Source: Kordia sp964351775
Lineage (GTDB): Bacteria; Bacteroidota; Bacteroidia; Flavobacteriales; Flavobacteriaceae
Reading direction: 5' to 3'
Length of the DNA stretch: 64,000 nucleotides
Assembly (NCBI GenBank): GCA_964351775.1
Contig: CAYGPQ010000004.1
Span: 16,131 to 80,130, forward strand
The notes below the pieces were generated by a model. The model was not told where the DNA came from. It saw only the letters and a program-made list of their open reading frames with translations, and did no database searches. Positions 25,081 through 32,550 of this stretch are shown here, one piece after another. The stretch's first letter is position 1. Every line of letters starts with the position of its first letter. The position numbers and the translations under genes were made by a program.

Positions 25081-25915
25081 AGCTAGTTGGCCAGTTTCCA
25101 CTATCACTCACTTTGTCAAGTGATCCAACGAAAATTTCTTTTCCATCAACTTCATCTACGGAAACGACTCTTTGTTCTTGTCTTAACAAATCTTTATTAA
25201 GATCGTGTAAAACAATACTTTTGTCCACTGAAACTTTAAATACAGGTGCAGTATATCCATTTACGATAACGGAATCTACTTTCATTTTAAAAGTTTCTTT
25301 ATCATTTTTAGCATACGGTACATATTTCATTTTCATGTAACGATCTGTACCTTTAAATAATGAATCTTTTACAGGCTCAAAACTAAGCGTGTCAATAATA
25401 ACGACTTCTTTAAGCTTATCAATCTTGTATACTTTGTCAAACTCTACATAACTAGAATCTCTTTTCTCTACAATTGCAAATTGAGCAGTCTCTATAAACC
25501 TCTCTAAATCTTCAAAGTTTTTAGCGTAACCTCCCGTAATTGTTTTATGTGCTAATTGCGAATCTCTAATATCTTTTAAGTTGTGAATAACAGCAGAATA
25601 GCGCTTTACTTTTGCTTGTCTAAATTCTACTGGTGCCATGATAGACATGTAAATCTGATACCCGAAAAATACAGAGGCTAACAAAAATACGATTGAAAAT
25701 ACGGGTCTTATTTTTCGTGGAATCATCTTTTCAATCAAAAATAGAAGCCCGATAGCAACTACTAAAGCTACGACTAGAATAATTGGAGTTTTCAGTGTTT
25801 CGAATGAACCTTTTTCAACTACGTTACTATCTTGAGCGAATGCTAAAGCTGGAAGGAGTAAAAAAGCGGTTACGAATGATAAGACTAAATTGAATTTTTG
25901 TTTTACGTGTTTCAT
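25058..25915 (-). CDS. Exported or membrane protein, 285 aa, unknown function
   Basis: A cleavable signal (LVLSFVTAFLLLPALAFA) is followed by two more hydrophobic helices at about residues 43-65 and 72-92. A long soluble domain follows, which includes HNLKDIRDSQLAHKTITGGY and FIETAQFAIVEKRDSSYVEF. Type IV pilin-like or secretion-related 'ladder' sequences of this look occur in Bacteroidota, but I cannot name the family. It is the first gene of the unit with DUF3822 and rsmD. A TAGATTTG promoter element lies 40 bp upstream. Confidence 0.75.
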   Translation of the reverse strand: MKHVKQKFNLVLSFVTAFLLLPALAFAQDSNVVEKGSFETLKTPIILVVALVVAIGLLFLIEKMIPRKIRPVFSIVFLLASVFFGYQIYMSIMAPVEFRQAKVKRYSAVIHNLKDIRDSQLAHKTITGGYAKNFEDLERFIETAQFAIVEKRDSSYVEFDKVYKIDKLKEVVIIDTLSFEPVKDSLFKGTDRYMKMKYVPYAKNDKETFKMKVDSVIVNGYTAPVFKVSVDKSIVLHDLNKDLLRQEQRVVSVDEVDGKEIFVGSLDKVSDSGNWPTSYEIENKK

Positions 25916-25955
25916 CTCTATTAAGAATAGTTTTGTTTAAGAACATCAATATACG

Positions 25956-25963
25956 CAAATCTA
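25956..25963 (-). promoter_or_regulatory. Candidate -7 promoter element (TAGATTTG)
   Basis: Fits TAnnTTTG on the minus strand, about 40 bp before the start of the three-gene unit ending in rsmD. Confidence 0.5.
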
Positions 25964-26104
25964 CAATTTTTTTTTAATCGTAAAAGTATTTCACTAAAAA
26001 AAGGCGTGTTATATTTATAAAAAGCCAAATGAACCTCATTCATTCAATTTACTTTTCTATTTTCGCTCAGCAATACGCAACAAAAAGAAGATAATTACTA
26101 CATT

Positions 26105-27529
26105 ATGGACGTAACTACATTTTATAAATTACTGAAAAGTAAATTTCCACACGAAGTTACTTTAAAGCAAGATGTAGTTTTGCACAAACTTTCCGAGTTT
26201 ATTTATAGTGAGGATGCAAACGCTCTTTTTTTACTAAAAGGATATGCCGGAACAGGAAAAACAACCACTATTGGTACATTGGTCACACATTTGTGGCACA
26301 CCAAAAAAAAGGCCGTATTATTAGCGCCCACCGGACGTGCTGCAAAAGTAATTAGTAATTATTCTAAAAAAGAAGCACATACCATTCACCGAAAAATTTA
26401 CTTTCCGAAGAAAGATAAAGGCGGCGGTGTAAGTTTTGTGTTGCAACCAAATAAACATCGTGATACACTATTTATTGTCGATGAAGCCTCTATGATTCCC
26501 GATTCGCCAAGCGATTCCAAACTCTTTGAAAATGGTTCCTTACTCGATGATTTAATGATGTATGTCTACTCAGGACATAAATGTAAATTAATTCTAATCG
26601 GAGATACCGCGCAATTGCCGCCAGTAAAACTAGACCTAAGTCCAGCATTGGACGAGCGTACGTTGGAACTAAATTATGATAAAAATGTGACGGTTATTGA
26701 ATTGGATGAAGTGGTGCGTCAAGATTCAGATTCAGGGATTTTAATCAATGCCACCAATTTGCGGGAACAATTACACAACGAATTTTACGACGAGTTCAAA
26801 TTTCAACTATCGTCTTTTCCAGATATCATTCGTTTGGTCGATGGCTACGAAATTCAAGATGCTATCAGCGATTCGTATTCCGAAAACGGAAAAGAAGAAA
26901 TGGCAATCATTGTCCGATCGAACAAAAGAGCCAATGTGTACAATCAACAAATTAGAAATAGGATCTTATTTAATGAGAACGAATTATCTGCGGGCGATTA
27001 CCTCATGGTAGTTAAAAATAATTATTTCTGGTTGCCCGAAAATTCAGAAGCAGGATTCATCGCCAATGGAGACATTATTGAAGTATTAGAAATTTTCTCG
27101 ATCAAAGAATTATATGGTTTCCGATTTGCAGAAGTCAACGTCCGTATGGTCGATTATCCAAATCAACAACCTTTGGAAACGGTGTTATTACTTGATACCA
27201 TTCACGCCGAAACGCCCGCCTTATCTTATGAAGATGGAAACAAGCTATATCAAGAAGTCATGAACGATTACGAAAGTGAAACTTCAAAATATAAAAAGTT
27301 CTTAAAAGTAAAAGGTAATAATTTTTTTAATGCACTACAAGTAAAATTTAGCTATGCAATCACCTGTCACAAATCGCAAGGTGGACAATGGCGAACGGTT
27401 TTTATTGAGCAACCCTATTTGCCAAATGGTGTTGGAAAAGAATACATGCGTTGGTTGTATACCGCCATGACACGTGCAAAAGAACGGCTATATCTTATTG
27501 GCTTTTCAGACGATTTTTTTGTTGAATAA
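26105..27529 (+). CDS. RecD-like ATP-dependent DNA helicase (AAA_30, UvrD_C_2)
   Basis: Superfamily I helicase. Motif I is GYAGTGKTTT (residues 46-55), motif Ia is LLAPTGRAAKVI, motif II is IVDEASMIPD, and motif III is LIGDTAQLPPVKL. The C-terminal motif V is AITCHKSQGGQW and motif VI is YTAMTRAKERLYLIG. At 474 aa it lacks the N-terminal extension of full RecD2. Such short forms are frequent in Bacteroidota and are annotated as ATP-dependent RecD-like helicases. A role in DNA repair or end processing is inferred. Confidence 0.92.
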   Translation: MDVTTFYKLLKSKFPHEVTLKQDVVLHKLSEFIYSEDANALFLLKGYAGTGKTTTIGTLVTHLWHTKKKAVLLAPTGRAAKVISNYSKKEAHTIHRKIYFPKKDKGGGVSFVLQPNKHRDTLFIVDEASMIPDSPSDSKLFENGSLLDDLMMYVYSGHKCKLILIGDTAQLPPVKLDLSPALDERTLELNYDKNVTVIELDEVVRQDSDSGILINATNLREQLHNEFYDEFKFQLSSFPDIIRLVDGYEIQDAISDSYSENGKEEMAIIVRSNKRANVYNQQIRNRILFNENELSAGDYLMVVKNNYFWLPENSEAGFIANGDIIEVLEIFSIKELYGFRFAEVNVRMVDYPNQQPLETVLLLDTIHAETPALSYEDGNKLYQEVMNDYESETSKYKKFLKVKGNNFFNALQVKFSYAITCHKSQGGQWRTVFIEQPYLPNGVGKEYMRWLYTAMTRAKERLYLIGFSDDFFVE

Positions 27530-27616
27530 CCTAAAAATCTTACAGATTTAAAAAGGAGACACGCTACTAAAAATATTTTTCCTATTTTTAAAAACTAATC
27601 ATAATAACTCTATTGC

Positions 27617-28480
27617 ATGGAAAATTTATATTACAAGCCTTCGGGCAAATCTAACCCTATTAGTTTTTTATATCTCGCGTTAGCCATCTTTATTGGTGCG
27701 CCACTACTAGCCTTTATTTATACGTATGCTATTTTGTACATTCCCATAGTGTACTTAAACTTTCTATGCTTAGCCGGAATTGCTTTCGGATTAGGATTCG
27801 TCGCAAGTTTTGTGATAGGATTTGGAAAAGTACGTAACAATATACTCGCCATCGTTTTTGGTCTTGTTATAGGTTTGGCTGGTTTATACGCAAGTTGGAT
27901 CATTTGGATTTGTCATCATTTTGAAGTGCCTTATATGGACATTATTGCCAATCCTGAAGCATTTATGAGTGCTGTTGGATTTGCCAATGAGCAAGGAACT
28001 TGGACCATTGGTAGAAGTGGCGGTAGTGTGAGTGGTATGTTTTTAACCGTTGTTTGGGTTATAGAAGGACTTGCCATGATAGGATTCCCAGTGTTTTTTG
28101 CTTATGGTAAAGCATGTGAACCTTATATAGAAAATGATGATGATTGGGCAGAACAAACTGCTATGGGACCTTTTGAATACATTCCAAACGCTGGAATATT
28201 ACAAAAACAACTAGAAGCTAAAAATTACGAAGAATTACTAGCAATAGCACCAGCAGAAAACGCAGGGCAAGGTACACATTCAATATTGACAGTATATCAC
28301 GGAAAAAACAGAGCACAATCCAAAGAATTTTATCTAACAGTAACCAATATGCTTGAAAAGTTTGATAAAGAAGGAAAATTAGACTTTGACGAAACATCAG
28401 TAATCAACTATATTCACATTAGCAAAGAAGCAGGACAACAACTCTTTGCGAAAATTGCGCCAAGCGCTGTAGTTGGTTAA
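27617..28480 (+). CDS. Membrane protein of unknown function, 287 aa
   Basis: Four hydrophobic helices lie in the first 175 residues (for example YLALAIFIGAPLLAFIYTYA, then FVASFVIGFG and FLTVVWVIEGLAMIGFPVFF). A cytosolic C-terminal domain of about 110 residues follows (PFEYIPNAGILQKQLEAKNY, then LLAIAPAE). I do not know the family. It is 88 bp after the helicase gene and 66 bp before kdsB, in the same direction. A promoter for kdsB lies in the second gap, so this gene may be transcribed with the helicase. Confidence 0.72.
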   Translation: MENLYYKPSGKSNPISFLYLALAIFIGAPLLAFIYTYAILYIPIVYLNFLCLAGIAFGLGFVASFVIGFGKVRNNILAIVFGLVIGLAGLYASWIIWICHHFEVPYMDIIANPEAFMSAVGFANEQGTWTIGRSGGSVSGMFLTVVWVIEGLAMIGFPVFFAYGKACEPYIENDDDWAEQTAMGPFEYIPNAGILQKQLEAKNYEELLAIAPAENAGQGTHSILTVYHGKNRAQSKEFYLTVTNMLEKFDKEGKLDFDETSVINYIHISKEAGQQLFAKIAPSAVVG

Positions 28481-28516
28481 ATAAAAGATTAATTTACAAT
28501 CTTATCATTAAAATTG

Positions 28517-28524
28517 TATTTTTG
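28517..28524 (+). promoter_or_regulatory. Candidate -7 promoter element (TATTTTTG) for kdsB
   Basis: Fits TAnnTTTG and would start transcription about 15 bp before the TTG start of kdsB. Confidence 0.55.
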
Positions 28525-28545
28525 AGACCATAAAAAACACCGCAT

Positions 28546-29274
28546 TTGAAAATTATAGCAATGATTCCGGCACGATATGCAGCTTCTCGATTTCCTGGGA
28601 AGTTAATGCAAGACTTGCATGGAAAAACAGTCATCACCCGAACGTATGAAGCAACCGTAGCTACCGGACTTTTTGAAGAAGTATATGTAGTAACTGATAG
28701 CGAGGTGATTCGTGAAGAAATTGCGCGTACTGGCGGAAACGTAATCATGAGTCAAAAACAACATGAGTCGGGAAGTGATCGGATCGCGGAAGCAGTGCAA
28801 AATGTGGACGCAGATATTGTAATTAATGTGCAAGGCGATGAACCGTTTACCGAAAAAGAAAGTCTGGAAAAAGTCATCAATGTATTTTATGAAGATCCCA
28901 ACAAAGAAATTGATTTGGCTTCGTTAATGGTGCAAATTACAGATTGGGACGAAATCAAAAATCCAAATACAGTAAAAGTCATCGTAGATCAGCGCAATTT
29001 TGCATTGTACTTTTCGCGTTCGCCAATTCCATATCCAAGAGATGAAAATGCGGGCGCAAAATACTATAAACACAAAGGAATTTATGCGTTTCGAAAACAA
29101 GCATTGCTCGATTTTTATGAATTGCCAATGCAAACTTTGGAAGCCACTGAAAAAATAGAATGTATTCGCTATTTAGAATATGGTAAAAAAATAAAAATGG
29201 TCGAAACGTCTGTAGAAGGCGTAGAAATTGATACTCCTGAAGATTTAGAACGCGCAAAAAAAGTATGGAAATAA
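28546..29274 (+). CDS. kdsB: 3-deoxy-manno-octulosonate (or 8-amino form) cytidylyltransferase
   Basis: Activates Kdo, or 8-amino-8-deoxy-Kdo, with CTP for lipopolysaccharide core synthesis. The N-terminal block is MIPARYAASRFPGKLMQDL, then VYVVTDSEVI, the MSQKQHESGSDRIAEA motif and INVQGDEPF. The start is a TTG: it restores the usual beginning KIIAMIPARY, with the first ATG five codons inside the conserved part. It overlaps the HAD gene by 10 bp. With kdnB downstream and kdnA elsewhere in the window, the physiological substrate may be the 8-amino sugar. Confidence 0.92.
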   Translation: MKIIAMIPARYAASRFPGKLMQDLHGKTVITRTYEATVATGLFEEVYVVTDSEVIREEIARTGGNVIMSQKQHESGSDRIAEAVQNVDADIVINVQGDEPFTEKESLEKVINVFYEDPNKEIDLASLMVQITDWDEIKNPNTVKVIVDQRNFALYFSRSPIPYPRDENAGAKYYKHKGIYAFRKQALLDFYELPMQTLEATEKIECIRYLEYGKKIKMVETSVEGVEIDTPEDLERAKKVWK

Positions 29275-29963
29275 ATTATACGGACATAAAAGTAATTGCT
29301 TTTGACGCCGACGATACACTTTGGGTAAACGAAACCTATTTCAGAGATGTAGAACATAAGTTTGCGCAATTATTATCAGCATACGAAACTGAAAATAAAA
29401 TTGATCAGGAGTTGTTTAAAATGGAAATGAAAAACCTTCCAATTTACGGCTACGGAATCAAAGGGTTTATGTTGTCGATGGTTGAAAGTGCGATGGAACT
29501 TTCCAACGGGAAAATTTCAAACAAAGTGCTTTCTGAAATCATTAATTTAGGAAAAGAAATGATTTCTATGCCTGTGGAATTGCTCAATGGTATTGAAGAA
29601 GTTTTAGAAAAATTAAGCGGAAAGTATAGATTATTAGTCTTGACTAAAGGCGATTTGCTCGATCAGGAACGAAAACTAGAAAAATCTGGCTTGACCAAAT
29701 ATTTCCATCATGTAGAAGTGATGAGCGATAAAAAAGAAAAAAATTACCAAGATTTGTTAGACCATTTAGAAATAAATGTCAACGAATTTTTAATGATTGG
29801 AAACTCGTTAAAGTCGGACGTATTGCCAATTATAAACATAGGAGGAAAGGCAATTCATGTTCCATTTCATACGACTTGGCAACACGAAACGGTTTCTCCA
29901 GATGAAGAATCAAACGAATATCATGTCGTGAAAAGTATTGTCGAAGTGTTAAATTACGTATAG
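29265..29963 (+). CDS. HAD family hydrolase
   Basis: Haloacid-dehalogenase-type phosphatase. Motif I is FDADDTLWVNE (residues 14-24), motif II is LLVLTKGD, and motif III/IV is MIGNSLKSDVLPIINIGG. A helical cap lies between motifs I and II. The DxDxT catalytic pattern is intact. The gene is embedded in the kdsB operon with overlaps at both ends (10 bp, then 1 bp). It may act as a phosphatase in the sugar pathway, but general HAD enzymes are also common here, so that remains inference. Confidence 0.87.
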   Translation: MEINYTDIKVIAFDADDTLWVNETYFRDVEHKFAQLLSAYETENKIDQELFKMEMKNLPIYGYGIKGFMLSMVESAMELSNGKISNKVLSEIINLGKEMISMPVELLNGIEEVLEKLSGKYRLLVLTKGDLLDQERKLEKSGLTKYFHHVEVMSDKKEKNYQDLLDHLEINVNEFLMIGNSLKSDVLPIINIGGKAIHVPFHTTWQHETVSPDEESNEYHVVKSIVEVLNYV

Positions 29964-30586
29964 TGAAGAAGCTAAACGTACACACCTGGAATCGTAAAAA
30001 GCATTTTGAGTTTTTCAACACCTTTCAAGATCCGTTTTTTGCAGTAACTACGCCAATGGATGTGACCAAAGCGTACGATTTTGCAAAAGCATCTGGGAAT
30101 AGCTTTTTTGCGGTGTATTTGCACGATTGTATGAAAGCAGTCAATGCGGTTGAACCATTTCGATATCGCATTGAAAATGAAAATGAAGTGGTGATTCATG
30201 AAGCAATTCACGCGTCAGCAACCATTATGCGGCCCGACAAAACGTTTGGATTTTCGTTTATTGATTATAACGCTGATTTTGAATTATTTAAGCAGAATAT
30301 AGAAGCGGAAAAAGCACGAATTATCAATTCAGATGATTTATTTCCGCCCAAAAATAGTGAAGATTGTGTGTTTTGTTCGGCATTACCTTGGGTGAGTTTT
30401 ACAGGACATAAAGAGCCGTTTCATGGAAAAAAAGAATCGGTTCCAAGAATTGCTTTTAGTAAAATGGAAGCAACAAATAACAAAAAAATACTATCGGTTT
30501 CAGTATCGGTAAATCACGCATTGATGGATGGCTATCATGTGGGGCAGTTTACCGAAAAGTTTCAAGAAAATTTGTTGAAACACTAA
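29963..30586 (+). CDS. CatA-like (chloramphenicol acetyltransferase family) acyltransferase
   Basis: Trimeric acyltransferase fold. The catalytic His lies in VNHALMDGYHVGQF (about residue 185), the family's HHxxxDG-type motif with N for the first His. LPWVSFTGHKEP is the matching substrate-side motif, and FDPFFAVTTPMDV-like sequence occurs near the start (QDPFFAVTTPMDV). The start is GTG, immediately overlapping the HAD stop by one base. Whether it gives chloramphenicol resistance is not implied. Family members in such operons acylate unknown metabolites. Confidence 0.85.
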   Translation: MKKLNVHTWNRKKHFEFFNTFQDPFFAVTTPMDVTKAYDFAKASGNSFFAVYLHDCMKAVNAVEPFRYRIENENEVVIHEAIHASATIMRPDKTFGFSFIDYNADFELFKQNIEAEKARIINSDDLFPPKNSEDCVFCSALPWVSFTGHKEPFHGKKESVPRIAFSKMEATNNKKILSVSVSVNHALMDGYHVGQFTEKFQENLLKH

Positions 30587-30632
30587 ATAACATCAGGTAA
30601 TATTTATATTTACATCATTAAACTAACTAACT

Positions 30633-31715
30633 ATGCAGTATAGAAACTTTCCAATGGTTCCCAGAGTAATCTTCGGAAGAGGAAGTTTTAATCAGATACA
30701 AGAAATTCTGACGCCAAAACGAATCAATACAAAAGCTCCATTTATCTTTTTGGTAGATGATGTTTTTGAAAACAATCCTTGGCTCATAGACAGAATTCCA
30801 CTTCGTTTCCTAGATCAAATCATTTTTGTATCTGCGGAAGAAGAACCAAAAACGTCACAAGTAGATGCTTTGGTGGAAGAATTAAAATCAAACTTTACAC
30901 AAAACCCATCAGGAATTATTGGAATTGGTGGCGGAACCTTACTCGATATGGCAAAAGCTGTCGCAATTATGCTGACAAATGAAGGAAGTGCCGCTGATTA
31001 TCAAGGCTGGGATTTGGTGAGTAATGAAGCAGTATATCATGTTGGAATTCCGACAATCTCCGGAACTGGAGCGGAAGTTTCACGCACAACCGTATTAACT
31101 GGTCCTGAAAAAAAATTGGGAATCAACTCCGATTTTACACCTTTTGATCAAGTCGTATTAGATCCCGAATTAACGCGTGGAGTACCACAAAATCAATGGT
31201 TTTACACAGGAATGGATTGTTATATACATTGTATAGAATCGCTCACCGGAACGTATTTAAACGCATTTAGCCAAAGTTATGGTGAAAAAGCACTCGAATT
31301 GTGTAGAAACGTTTTCTTAGAAAAAAATGTACGTGATGAAGACTCAGAAGACAAACTCATGATGGCTTCTTGGCATGGCGGCATGAGTATTGCCTATTCA
31401 CAAGTTGGTGTAGCGCATGCCATGAGTTACGGACTTTCGTACTTACTTGGCACCAAACACGGAATTGGGAATTGTATTGTTTTCAATCACTTAGAGGAAT
31501 TTTACCCGCAAGGTGTTTCGGAATTCAAAAAAATGGTACGCAAGCATGATATTGACATTCCAACAGGAATTTGCAAGGATTTAACCGACAAAGAGTTTGA
31601 CAAAATGATTGATATTGCTTTCATGTTAGTGCCGCTTTGGGAAAATGCGTTGGGTAAAAACTGGAAAGAAATCATCACACGTGAGAAGTTGAAGAATATG
31701 TATAAAAAGATGTGA
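30633..31715 (+). CDS. kdnB: KdnB-like 3-deoxy-alpha-D-manno-octulosonate 8-oxidase
   Basis: An iron-containing alcohol dehydrogenase that oxidises the 8-hydroxyl of Kdo to an aldehyde. This is the first step to 8-amino-8-deoxy-Kdo (Kdo8N), known from Shewanella. The nucleotide loop is GIGGGTLLDMAKAVAI. Metal-binding residues are in FYTGMDCYIHCIESL and in SYGLSYLLGTKHGIGN, with VFNHLEEF after it. Its partner aminotransferase kdnA is found about 29 kb downstream in this window. The ferrous-ADH fold alone would not prove the substrate; the pairing with kdsB and a KdnA makes it likely. Confidence 0.86.
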   Translation: MQYRNFPMVPRVIFGRGSFNQIQEILTPKRINTKAPFIFLVDDVFENNPWLIDRIPLRFLDQIIFVSAEEEPKTSQVDALVEELKSNFTQNPSGIIGIGGGTLLDMAKAVAIMLTNEGSAADYQGWDLVSNEAVYHVGIPTISGTGAEVSRTTVLTGPEKKLGINSDFTPFDQVVLDPELTRGVPQNQWFYTGMDCYIHCIESLTGTYLNAFSQSYGEKALELCRNVFLEKNVRDEDSEDKLMMASWHGGMSIAYSQVGVAHAMSYGLSYLLGTKHGIGNCIVFNHLEEFYPQGVSEFKKMVRKHDIDIPTGICKDLTDKEFDKMIDIAFMLVPLWENALGKNWKEIITREKLKNMYKKM

Positions 31716-31788
31716 TTTCGACTTGGCTCAATCACCGTTTTGAGATGTGAGTTGTTAGTATTGAGTTTTTGCTAAATGTATTTTGATC

Positions 31789-31824
31789 CGTCATTGCGAG
31801 TGAAACGAAGCAATCTTTTTTTTT
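31789..31824. repeat. REP-like palindrome (TCATTGCGAGTGAAACGAAGCAATC)-type, T-tailed
   Basis: ATTGC and GCAAT form a 5-bp stem, and the piece ends in a run of nine T. Very similar TCATTGCGAG...GCAATC sequences are widespread between bacterial genes (from memory). It may also act as a weak terminator for kdnB. Confidence 0.5.
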
Positions 31825-31872
31825 AAAATTTATGATGAACGATTTTTGATTTCAGAATGATTTAACTTTGAA

Positions 31873-31963
31873 CACCGAACACCGAACACCGAACACCGAA
31901 CACCGAATACTGAGCACTGAACACTGAGCACTGAACACTGAGCACTGAACACTGAGCACTGAA
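31873..31963. repeat. Tandem heptamer array, 13 units
   Basis: Five copies of CACCGAA are followed by TACTGAG and then alternating CACTGAA / CACTGAG. All units are 7 bp, 13 in total, and the last seven are pairs of a 14-bp unit. This is a microsatellite-like array in an intergenic region, 18 bp before the acyltransferase gene. Confidence 0.95.
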
Positions 31964-31981
31964 CTTTAAACCCTAAACTCT

Positions 31982-32539
31982 ATGATGCGAGCGATTTATA
32001 AATTTATATACTTTACTATCTTAGGTTGGAGAATCAAAGGTGATTTTTCAGACGAAGTAAAAAAATGTATAGTAGCTGTTGTTCCGCATACGAGTTGGCA
32101 TGATTTCTTTCTTGGGTTGATGGTTAGAAGCGTTACTAGAAAAGAAATCAATTATGTTGGCAAAAAAGAATTGTTCAAATTTCCGTTTGGATGGTATTTT
32201 CGTTGGACAGGTGGCGCACCAATTGACAGAACACCAGGTCAAAACAAAGTACAGGCCATGGCTGCGGTTTTTGAAGGAAAAGACGAATTTCGACTCACGT
32301 TAGCACCCGAAGGAACTCGCGGACGCGTTGATGAACTCCGCACAGGATTCTACTATATTGCCAAAGAAGCAAAAGTGCCAATTACCTTAGTTGCATTTGA
32401 TTTTGGCAAGAAAGAAGTCAAAATAGACGAACCATTTTATCCAACAGACGATATGGAAGCTGACTTTGAATACATTCACAAATTCTTTGAAGGTGTAGTT
32501 GGAAAAGTTCCTGAAAAAAGTTTTCGGTATAAAAAGTAG
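31982..32539 (+). CDS. PlsC-like 1-acyl-glycerol-phosphate acyltransferase
   Basis: Membrane-associated acyltransferase. The catalytic HX4D motif is PHTSWHDFF (about residue 38). The second block is GAPIDRT, and the third block is APEGTRGRVDELRTGF with substrate-binding Glu and Arg. At 185 aa it is short, as in the AGPAT family branch found in many Bacteroidota. It sits 266 bp after kdnB in the same direction. It might acylate a lipid or part of the lipopolysaccharide, but ordinary phospholipid synthesis is equally likely. Confidence 0.86.
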   Translation: MMRAIYKFIYFTILGWRIKGDFSDEVKKCIVAVVPHTSWHDFFLGLMVRSVTRKEINYVGKKELFKFPFGWYFRWTGGAPIDRTPGQNKVQAMAAVFEGKDEFRLTLAPEGTRGRVDELRTGFYYIAKEAKVPITLVAFDFGKKEVKIDEPFYPTDDMEADFEYIHKFFEGVVGKVPEKSFRYKK

Positions 32540-32550
32540 CGTACTACTGT

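Larger units (their letters stand above)
31716..31981. other. Intergenic region with repeats between kdnB and the acyltransferase gene
   Basis: It holds a REP-like palindromic piece near 31.79 kb and a 91-bp heptamer array near 31.9 kb, both listed separately. No promoter clearly matching TAnnTTTG was found just before the acyltransferase gene. Confidence 0.6.

Noticed and set aside
31873..31963. CRISPR-like array
   Set aside because: The units are contiguous 7-mers with no spacers, and no cas genes are present.
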